The notes beneath the pieces are model-generated. The model saw only the letters and a list, made by a program, of their open reading frames with translations. It was not told where the DNA came from and made no database searches. A stretch of 8,535 bases of DNA from the NCBI GenBank assembly GCA_039936115.1, contig JBDTIZ010000297.1, positions 1 to 8,535 of the forward strand. The letters are read 5' to 3'. Numbering within the stretch: the stretch's first letter is position 1; each line of letters begins with the position of its first letter. Positions 1 to 6,250 of the stretch are shown here, one piece after another. Both the position numbers and the translations under genes were made by a program. This DNA is from DATIJJ01 sp039936115 (lineage in GTDB: Bacteria; Pseudomonadota; Gammaproteobacteria; DSM-16500).

Positions 1-26
1 TTTTAGATTTGCATAGATACCAATGT

Positions 27-49
27 AAAAATACGCGGCATGGCAGCCG
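27..49 (-). terminator. Weak candidate terminator after dotO/icmB
   Basis: Reading the minus strand after the dotO stop codon there is a short hairpin: CGGC, a six-base loop, then GCCG (plus-strand 46-49 and 36-39). It is followed after four bases by a run of five T (plus-strand A-run 27-31). The stem is only four base pairs and the T-run is interrupted, so this is at best a weak intrinsic terminator. It could equally be chance sequence. The remaining bases of the 1-67 flank hold no convincing start of a next gene. Confidence 0.25.
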
Positions 50-67
50 ACAGTTACAAAAGATTTT

Positions 68-3000
68 TTACTTAGACAAACTTTTCACATCCGGATTCTT
101 AGAATACGCTTCCAGAATTTCTTCCACTAACGAATCAATAATTCCAAGTTCAGTCGATTCTTCAATAACACCTTTTTGTTCTTTTATAACCGCAAGCCGT
201 CCTTCGATTAACGATTTGACAGACCCTGAAGGAAATAAATTTGCAAGTACGCGACGCGCATCCACTGGACCAATTTTTTGATACAGTTTATTACGTGTTC
301 TCGCATCTTCTGCTGTGGTACTAAATGCCCATAATTCAATAGGGCCTAACGTGCTTGTTAATAACTGCGTGTTAATTCCTGACTTTGTAGAGAATTGCGC
401 GAGAAATGTAGCACCCCCTTCGCGTGGGCCATGTACACGTGTTTTAAGTGCAACGCGTGCGGTTTCGGATAAACCAAAAATTTCAGTTGATCGTTTAATC
501 GCTTGCTCAGGACCTGCATCCATAATAAAAATCGATGTCGCAAACTCAACCATCACTGAATCAAAATCTTCTAGCGATTGTGAAATTAATGCAATTTGAA
601 CATTCCATTTTCGCCCTTCACGCATATCTAAAATCACTTGCTCACGTACAGAACGCGCTTTCGAGGTGCGATGGAATTCATCGTAAACAATTCGCTTGGG
701 GTCTTCGCGAATTTCACCAATTCGAACACGATGAAATTCGCGATACGCATCGGGAAAATCACTCAGTGCATCTTCTGTGAGATAATAATGCCGCGCCAAC
801 ACATAGCGGGCTAACATATACATAACAGCTGTTTGACGATCTGCTGCATCGCCACCGCTTTTAGCAACTTCGTCTAAATCTAAAGAAACAACACGCGCAT
901 CACCAATATCGAATTTTGTCACGTTCGATAAAATAGGATATTCACGGACTGCGCTTGATATCATTCGTCCGAATGCTGAAATTAACGGTTCGCCAGTCGG
1001 CGCTTTAACTTGACCGTATAAATCTTCGATAATTTGTGTTCGACAAATAGCTGCGGCATCCGGTAGTAACGGCGCAGCATAACGCTGTGCCATCATAGCT
1101 TCATGATGAAAACTTGATAAAAACAATGCATCGGTAATTTCCCACCACGTCGTGCGCTCATCTAAAACTGTCCCGATTTCCGACAGAATATCATCGATGA
1201 TAGGCTCTATGCCTTTGGTATAAAGATGCGGCTTACCATCATCCGCAAGATATTTATAAAGTTCGTCGACAACTAAACCCGCCATATCAGACACACCATC
1301 GTAAGGCCGTTCAGCACCTAAAGGTGTTGCTAACAAGGTAATAAAGTTAACTAAGAAACCGCGTTCTTGCGCAGTTGGATATCTACACCCCAATTGAGTA
1401 TCGAAAGGATTAATCGCATAATCCGCTGTCATTCTCAGACGATGGTATGCCACTAAATGTTTGTTTTCTGCCGGCAAGGCTTCTTTGATCAGTGAGATTA
1501 AACCACTGCTGGATGGACCAATATCCACAATTGCAATTCTAGGTAATCGCTGAATACCACCCGACAAACATAGGGCGAGATTGAGAGAGTTAGATAATAC
1601 AGATTTACCAGAACCTGGACGTGCATACATTAAATCAATCCAAGTTGTTTGTTGTGACGAACCAGGTTGATATGGCCATGGCTTTCCATCCGGTGAACGT
1701 AACAATACAGCACCAAACTGCCAAGCTGATGCGGGTCGCGTGAATGGCAACATGTAAACAACATCGGATAAAGGTGCGACAGATGGCGTCGCGACACTAT
1801 TAGCGCTAAAGGCTAATAAACTCGACGCAACACCCGCAAACACATCGCCGGAGGCTTCAGAAACTTCGCAAGTTCCCCAACCTTCTACCGCTTTAGATAA
1901 TTCTGCTGCACGTGTTCTCAATAATCGAACATTTCCTTCAGGTGCCCAGGTTGCTAAACTCACTTGTAATTTTACAACAGCATCATCTGTATTATTTTCA
2001 ACACTCGTTAATAACTTAGACGCATCGTGCACCAAACCATTTTGCGCAGATGTCCAACTTAAAATACTTGCCATCATCGATTTAAATTTGATAACAGCCA
2101 TGCCGCCACTTTCTATCAAATATGACATACGCCACGGTACTTGTGTCGGTAATGTTCTTGAAAATAACATCATAAATGACTTCAGTTCTTGTGGAAATAA
2201 ATCGATAAAAAGCGGCGTGTAAATTCGATCGCCGATACGAATGGTGCGCAAATCAAGTATTACTGCATCTCTTGGGAAAATTTGCCGCGCGATCGGTGGC
2301 CACATTAATCCAGATAACTCGCCCGCAAGCGGTCTTGCTTCGTGCAATGGAATTTTATCGCCCGGCAACGAAGGCCGCCAATTCTTGTCGGTAAAATCCG
2401 GATCAACTGAATTACGTGCAGCCAAAAGTGCATCGTGCACCTCTAACAACTGCGAGTAAACATTTAAGCCATTGAGATCAGTGACTAATGAACGCACAAA
2501 AGAAGTGTGCGATTCACGCAAATCTGGAATTGCTGCAATTAAGTTTTGACCATTTTTGAACGGTGGAATTTTATTATCACGGATAAATTTTAATTTATCT
2601 TTTGTTGCACGTTGTTGTTGTTCTTTAGTTAAAGAATAAGGACGTGTCCAGATCACAAAATACAATTCTTCATGAGCGCAAAATTTTGAAATATAATCGA
2701 CACGTTCTTTAAATAAATCATCCAAATTTAATTTTAAACGTTTTGCGGTTGATTTAGCGGGAGAAAGAATTTCTTCAATTTCAGGTTTAACCGCTGCACG
2801 GTCGTAACTAAAATAAACTTGTAATACATGTCCAGGCCGCTTGAGGGTGGCTTGTAAACTCTGGGTAATGCCCGAATGTATTGCATTAAATTCATCGGTA
2901 CCAATTAATTTGGTAACACCGTACACGCGAATAACAGAAATCAGTGAACCGTCACGTGCAACTAATGTGTTGATATCATCTGCTGTTTCTAAGTCACAAT

Positions 3001-3088
3001 AGGATTCTGTCGTTTGCTTTAGCTCAGTACTAAACCAAGCCAAAATCGAGTCAATACCATCAAGAACCGGGTCAACAAAACTTCGCAT
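68..3088 (-). CDS. icmB: DotO/IcmB, VirB4-like ATPase of the Dot/Icm type IVB secretion system
   Basis: This 1006-residue protein is close to the roughly 1009 aa of L. pneumophila IcmB. DotO is the large VirB4-like ATPase that forms the cytoplasmic energy complex with DotB at the inner-membrane base of the channel. The C-terminal half has a P-loop at 489-496 (ARPGSGKS, K495 and S496 as nucleotide contacts). Its first position is Ala where the strict Walker A consensus has Gly. A Walker B candidate is RIVYDE at 799-804 (D803, catalytic-type E804), with SQS at 836-838 as a likely sensor. The N-terminal ~450 residues match the VirB4 N-terminal domain in position and carry no ATPase motif. No signal peptide or clear membrane segment is visible, which fits a peripheral cytoplasmic protein. 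The ATG at 3088 is preceded by AAGGAAAG, and only 12 bp separate it from the dotN stop, so the two are probably translationally coupled. It is the last gene of the cluster in this window. Identity is very secure from motifs, length and order. Confidence 0.96.
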   Translation of the reverse strand: MRSFVDPVLDGIDSILAWFSTELKQTTESYCDLETADDINTLVARDGSLISVIRVYGVTKLIGTDEFNAIHSGITQSLQATLKRPGHVLQVYFSYDRAAVKPEIEEILSPAKSTAKRLKLNLDDLFKERVDYISKFCAHEELYFVIWTRPYSLTKEQQQRATKDKLKFIRDNKIPPFKNGQNLIAAIPDLRESHTSFVRSLVTDLNGLNVYSQLLEVHDALLAARNSVDPDFTDKNWRPSLPGDKIPLHEARPLAGELSGLMWPPIARQIFPRDAVILDLRTIRIGDRIYTPLFIDLFPQELKSFMMLFSRTLPTQVPWRMSYLIESGGMAVIKFKSMMASILSWTSAQNGLVHDASKLLTSVENNTDDAVVKLQVSLATWAPEGNVRLLRTRAAELSKAVEGWGTCEVSEASGDVFAGVASSLLAFSANSVATPSVAPLSDVVYMLPFTRPASAWQFGAVLLRSPDGKPWPYQPGSSQQTTWIDLMYARPGSGKSVLSNSLNLALCLSGGIQRLPRIAIVDIGPSSSGLISLIKEALPAENKHLVAYHRLRMTADYAINPFDTQLGCRYPTAQERGFLVNFITLLATPLGAERPYDGVSDMAGLVVDELYKYLADDGKPHLYTKGIEPIIDDILSEIGTVLDERTTWWEITDALFLSSFHHEAMMAQRYAAPLLPDAAAICRTQIIEDLYGQVKAPTGEPLISAFGRMISSAVREYPILSNVTKFDIGDARVVSLDLDEVAKSGGDAADRQTAVMYMLARYVLARHYYLTEDALSDFPDAYREFHRVRIGEIREDPKRIVYDEFHRTSKARSVREQVILDMREGRKWNVQIALISQSLEDFDSVMVEFATSIFIMDAGPEQAIKRSTEIFGLSETARVALKTRVHGPREGGATFLAQFSTKSGINTQLLTSTLGPIELWAFSTTAEDARTRNKLYQKIGPVDARRVLANLFPSGSVKSLIEGRLAVIKEQKGVIEESTELGIIDSLVEEILEAYSKNPDVKSLSK

Positions 3089-3100
3089 TGTCTTTCCTTG

Positions 3101-3718
3101 TTATTGCGATTCTTCAGCCAGCTCCTCAAGCGCCGCGGCAGCCCATGCTTCTAATTGCACTTTAAACTTCGTATAGGAAGGAAGTAATCGAATATCCTTT
3201 AAGATATCGACAGTTGCTTTGGGATTTTTTGCTTTGTATTCAAGTATCAACTGTCCAAAGGTGGCAGGATTACTCGTGCCATTTCCAAACTTATTTTCAA
3301 TTTGTTGACTACGGAATTTAAAGCCGCGATAAATAGCTTGTGCACTGTCTTGATAGCCAGTGCCGTTGCCCATTGCGCAAAAAAGAACATGACAAAAACT
3401 GTTGAGATCAGCTTGGCTCATTTCGGGTAGATAAATTAACTGTCCACCCCCCATTTCATCCAAGCCTACTGATTCAATAAAAAGACCTTGGGAGCAAAAA
3501 CAACAAGAAGTAATTAAATTACTTATCTTGTTGTTTGTGTAATTCCCATCTAAGTTTACAACTTCCTGGTATTGTCTTGCTTGAAAACCACAATATTGGC
3601 AAGTGTAATTATCACGTTGATATACTTGTTCAGCAACCGGCAGGAATGCCTTATCTTCTCGTCGTCTTACGAAGACTCGCCAACCATTTAAATTCGCTGC
3701 CAATTTAAGTTCATGCAT
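3101..3718 (-). CDS. icmJ: DotN/IcmJ, zinc-binding HNH-like component of the type IV coupling complex
   Basis: This 205-residue protein is nearly the same length as L. pneumophila IcmJ (about 208 aa). DotN belongs to the DotL/DotM coupling complex that recruits effectors at the inner membrane. Two cysteine pairs, C40/C43 (CQYC) and C72/C75 (within CCFC), are spaced like the zinc knuckles of an HNH nuclease fold, with N67-L68 in the conserved 'NL' place before the second knuckle. The catalytic His position is L56 (N55-L56 where nucleases have D-H), and the residue after the last zinc Cys is S76 instead of N/H. The fold is therefore probably kept without nuclease activity. C73 is an extra cysteine between the ligands. 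The highly conserved stretch around 44-68 (GFQARQYQ, then NLDGNYTNN) and the C-terminal helix 188-203 fit the family. The gene starts 12 bp after the dotP stop, with a purine-rich AAGAAAGAAG leader, and ends 12 bp before dotO. Confidence 0.95.
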   Translation of the reverse strand: MHELKLAANLNGWRVFVRRREDKAFLPVAEQVYQRDNYTCQYCGFQARQYQEVVNLDGNYTNNKISNLITSCCFCSQGLFIESVGLDEMGGGQLIYLPEMSQADLNSFCHVLFCAMGNGTGYQDSAQAIYRGFKFRSQQIENKFGNGTSNPATFGQLILEYKAKNPKATVDILKDIRLLPSYTKFKVQLEAWAAAALEELAEESQ

Positions 3719-3730
3719 ATCACTTCTTTC

Positions 3731-4108
3731 TTAAGAGAATGAGCTAATTCCCGATATTTTACCAACACCGGATGTTCCACCAAACAATGTTACGCCTGTG
3801 GTTGAGAACACTTTAGGAATAAATATTAATGCTGCCGCAACAAAAAGTAAGGCAATTGGTTGACCAATTGTAATTTGAGTTGGGTTGTCTTTGTGTGCTT
3901 TAAACTTAACGATTGCACCCACTGCAAATCCAAATCCCGCCACATAAGCACCGGCAGTAATAAGTTTCGCAATAGCACCTAGGTTACCTGTAACGTTTGC
4001 TGCAACAGAACCGATACCGGATCCCGCTGCAAATACCGATCCTGCACAGACACAAAGAACTGCGCCTGCCAATAACATCAAACCTTTTTTAGCTTGCTTG
4101 CTTATCAT
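3731..4108 (-). CDS. icmD: DotP/IcmD, small inner-membrane Dot/Icm protein
   Basis: I place the start at the ATG at 4108, giving 125 aa, close to the 132 aa of L. pneumophila IcmD. An open frame continues upstream to an ATG at 4201, but only the 4108 ATG has a strong Shine-Dalgarno (AAGGAG, 9-bp spacer), and the protein then begins directly with a signal-like segment. Residues 1-27 have Lys residues, a hydrophobic core and an SVFA|A cleavage-like site. There are two hydrophobic segments, about 45-67 and 82-103. Between them lies the family hallmark KFKAHKDNPTQ (68-78). The C-terminus is Gly/Ser rich (107-125). IcmD is required for Dot/Icm function in Legionella, but its exact role is not established. 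It is co-directional with dotN 12 bp downstream and has its own 167-bp leader. Its core is visibly similar to that of DotE, encoded just upstream. Confidence 0.93.
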   Translation of the reverse strand: MISKQAKKGLMLLAGAVLCVCAGSVFAAGSGIGSVAANVTGNLGAIAKLITAGAYVAGFGFAVGAIVKFKAHKDNPTQITIGQPIALLFVAAALIFIPKVFSTTGVTLFGGTSGVGKISGISSFS

Positions 4109-4117
4109 ATATCTAAT

Positions 4118-4123
4118 CTCCTT
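4118..4123 (-). promoter_or_regulatory. Shine-Dalgarno that decides the dotP/icmD start
   Basis: The minus strand reads AAGGAG here, followed by 9 bases and then the ATG at 4108. It is the best ribosome binding site in the window and lies inside the 31-codon upstream extension of the open frame. This argues that the extension is untranslated leader and not coding sequence. Confidence 0.7.
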
Positions 4124-4200
4124 AAAGCATTGCCGTGACTGAAAATTGAAATTTAACCGATACCCCACCCTGAAACAGTAACTCTCTTTATCTAACATCA

Positions 4201-4230
4201 ATTCTAATCACGTAAGAAGTTCATAAACAA
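4201..4230 (-). promoter_or_regulatory. Candidate promoter for dotP-dotN-dotO
   Basis: In the 167-bp gap between dotE and dotP the minus strand shows TTGTTT (4230-4225), an 18-bp spacer, and TAGAAT (4206-4201), a 5/6 match to the sigma-70 -10 box. An A-rich stretch (GCGAAAAAAAGAG) lies immediately upstream and could act as an UP element. The -35 matches at only three of six positions. A start from here would give a leader of roughly 90 bases before the ATG at 4108. Spacing and composition support it; nothing else does. Confidence 0.35.
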
Positions 4231-4275
4231 CTCTTTTTTTCGCTAATTAACATTTATTTGAGTTATAGGATTTCT

Positions 4276-4926
4276 CTATGCCAAAGTACCAATGTTAAGA
4301 GTCGTTAGAACCGCCTGCAAGAATTGATACAGATTAATGCACAAAATACCTGAAATAATATAGGCAAGCGCCTTCGCAAATGTTCCTGGCTGACCTCCGT
4401 GACCGCCTCCCACATGAGTCAAGATAATCAAACCTCTGATAAAAGCAATTGTACCGATTAACTGCACCATCATGAAAACAGCATTAGTCAATTCAGACCA
4501 GGTATCTGTTGCTTGCGATACATAAGCATATGGCGTTGCGTCGGTCCAAAACGTGCTGAGACCTGTTTGCACACTGGCTGGCAGGTATAACAACATCGCA
4601 CCCACGCCAAGAAAACTTAAGGGTTTCATGATGCTATGTTCTTGAGACATCATACTGCGCGATTCACCGAAATGCTTTAACTCCATGACCCCTTTTATAA
4701 TGAAGAAAAAGCCCATGACATAAGCAAGTGCTGTGACCAGACGCATCAAGTCTGGAATGGCTTCACTCAGACTGATCAGCATAGCACTCAGATCGGGTGT
4801 ACTGTTTAAGCTAAAACTAAGAGCAAAAGCTGAGCTAGTCAAAAAACAGCTAGTCAATATCGCAATGCCAAGCGCTTTAAAAAACTGCGTAGCAAGTTTA
4901 AGAGAGAATCTAATGTAGTTCATCAT
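4276..4926 (-). CDS. icmC: DotE/IcmC, multi-pass inner-membrane Dot/Icm protein
   Basis: This 216-residue protein is slightly longer than L. pneumophila IcmC (about 194 aa). Hydrophobic segments are at about 17-36 (first membrane segment or uncleaved signal, after a Lys/Arg-containing N-terminus), 61-80, 102-120, 148-170 and 185-207, so it is a polytopic inner-membrane protein. The central part 66-128 resembles DotP (shared A-Y-V-x-G-F ... LP/IP spacing), which fits two related membrane proteins of this family. The C-terminal pair of helices, joined by a Gly/His loop (HVGGGHGGQPG, 171-181), is absent from DotP. The function within the secretion machine is not established beyond being needed for effector export. 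The start is the first of two tandem ATG codons (4926, 4923); AGAGG sits 6 bp before the first. The gap to dotF is 54 bp with no terminator, so the two are probably co-transcribed. Confidence 0.92.
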   Translation of the reverse strand: MMNYIRFSLKLATQFFKALGIAILTSCFLTSSAFALSFSLNSTPDLSAMLISLSEAIPDLMRLVTALAYVMGFFFIIKGVMELKHFGESRSMMSQEHSIMKPLSFLGVGAMLLYLPASVQTGLSTFWTDATPYAYVSQATDTWSELTNAVFMMVQLIGTIAFIRGLIILTHVGGGHGGQPGTFAKALAYIISGILCINLYQFLQAVLTTLNIGTLA

Positions 4927-4980
4927 TCTGCGCCTCTAACTGATTCGCTCCGTGCTTGTTTAAAAGTAAACCATCTCAAA

Positions 4981-6021
4981 TTAATCTCCGGATACGCCGT
5001 AAGATAACGTTATCATCTTATTTCCGTTATCTATGTCAACAATACCATCATATGGGTCAATTTTGGTAATACGGCCCAAGCCTTTTAGAACATCACCTTC
5101 CGCCACTGTAACTGTATCACCAGCATCTGTCTTCAGCCATGCGCGGCCAGGAATAATCGCTTGTACAGTGTAACCTGTTTTAGGTTGAATCACTCGGGCT
5201 GGTGGCGTGCTGGGTACACCAGCTTCATGCATTCCACGTAAAATTTTGGTTAGCTGATGAAAAGCAACTTCCATACTGCTTACTCTCGCATTAAGCTCTT
5301 GAACCTGAGTACGCATCTGGGTATTTTGTGCTTCTGTATCTGTCATTTTTTGTGCGAACTGGGTTTGCAACATATTCATCATGGCCAAATTTTGTTGTTC
5401 TAATGTCCCAATCCGATCTAGCGCACTCTTATTAACATTCGAATCTGTTGTGACAGTGGTTGTTACATTGGGCGGCGCTGATGCAACGGGTTGCGTTTGC
5501 ATTGCAGGTTGATCGATAGGCACCTGTTGCTGCGGTGCGACCCCAGTAACGGCGGCGGGTGGCGCTGTTATCTCTGTAGGTTGTTGCGCTGGCTGAGCCA
5601 TAGGCATTGTTTGGGGTGGCGGTGGCACTTGTTGTGGTTGCGCTTCCGCAACAGGGGGTTGCGTTGGAGCCGCTACATTGGGCATAGCAGTGCTAGGCGC
5701 TGGCGGAGCTTTAGTAACCATTTTTGGTGGAACTGTAGAGGGTGCTGTTTGTTGACTGAATTCAGTTGAAGGTGCCGAAGAGGAAGGCACAACTAGTTTA
5801 TAAACGATTCCTATTAAAACGATAAATACAACGATACCTACGGCTATTCTACGATGTTGTTTTAGTTTTTGAGTCAAATCTCCGGCAGGAATAGCACTTG
5901 CAGCCGTGCCGTCTTTTGAAGTGGCATCACCTTCCATCTCATAATTAACTTGGTCATCGGAAAAGTGATATTCACCTTCATCCTGACCTTCGTATTTATC
6001 ATCGTATCGTTCATGTGCCAT
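4981..6021 (-). CDS. icmG: DotF/IcmG, inner-membrane core-complex protein with an extended Pro/Gln linker
   Basis: This 346-residue bitopic protein belongs to the DotG/DotF envelope complex. Order of parts: an acidic, Tyr/Asp/Glu-rich cytoplasmic N-terminus (1-47), a basic stretch (QKLKQHRR, 51-58), one transmembrane helix (about 59-78), a long Pro/Gln/Ala-rich low-complexity linker (79-188), a coiled-coil region (about 198-262, Leu/Met/Gln heptads), and a small C-terminal globular domain (283-346). The last contains the conserved YTVQAIIPGRAWL (284-296) followed by a strand-rich end, which matches the C-terminal domain of Legionella IcmG. The protein is about 75 residues longer than L. pneumophila IcmG (about 269 aa), mostly because of the linker. 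The start ATG is preceded by AAGGGG with a 9-bp spacer. The gene begins 229 bp after dotG, the largest gap in the window, so it may have its own promoter. The name rests on domain order, the C-terminal motif and synteny, since the linker is not conserved. Confidence 0.93.
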   Translation of the reverse strand: MAHERYDDKYEGQDEGEYHFSDDQVNYEMEGDATSKDGTAASAIPAGDLTQKLKQHRRIAVGIVVFIVLIGIVYKLVVPSSSAPSTEFSQQTAPSTVPPKMVTKAPPAPSTAMPNVAAPTQPPVAEAQPQQVPPPPQTMPMAQPAQQPTEITAPPAAVTGVAPQQQVPIDQPAMQTQPVASAPPNVTTTVTTDSNVNKSALDRIGTLEQQNLAMMNMLQTQFAQKMTDTEAQNTQMRTQVQELNARVSSMEVAFHQLTKILRGMHEAGVPSTPPARVIQPKTGYTVQAIIPGRAWLKTDAGDTVTVAEGDVLKGLGRITKIDPYDGIVDIDNGNKMITLSYGVSGD

Positions 6022-6250
6022 CTAGTTTTGCCCCTTAAAATTCTTTGCAATTCCCACGCTGAGAGCATTGCCACTCATTGTTCAAAAGCCAAATTTACTG
6101 GGTTCCCTTGCATGCCTATCCGCATCCGTACCTTAAAGTATAATGTATAATACTGTATTCGCATTCATTCCTTAGCATTATAGACAATCTTTTTTAATAA
6201 AATCGCTATTATTACAATCAATTAGGAGCCATCCATGCCTAACTTATTGT
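6022..6250 (-). promoter_or_regulatory. 229-bp dotG-dotF intergenic region with AT-rich promoter-like core
   Basis: There is no credible gene here; the longest minus-strand frames are about 10-20 codons. The minus strand has a perfect -10 hexamer TATAAT at 6182-6177, preceded by an A/T-rich tract but without a recognisable -35 at 16-18 bp. A second -10-like TATACT lies at 6142-6137, also with a poor -35. The dotF Shine-Dalgarno AAGGGG is at 6036-6031. On the plus strand the 6137-6154 stretch contains two tandem TATAAT boxes (6139-6144, 6146-6151) bracketed by AGTAT and ATACT, which could be an operator-like inverted repeat. I infer a promoter for dotF and possibly the downstream genes; the exact start site cannot be assigned by eye. 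Confidence 0.45.

Noticed and set aside
4109..4201. A longer N-terminus for dotP/icmD starting at 4201
   Set aside because: The internal ATG at 4108 has a much better ribosome binding site, gives the usual family length and puts the signal-like segment at the N-terminus.
6222..6242. TTAGG...CCTAA inverted repeat just after dotG as an intrinsic terminator
   Set aside because: The stem is five base pairs with an 11-base loop and no T-run directly follows it on the minus strand.
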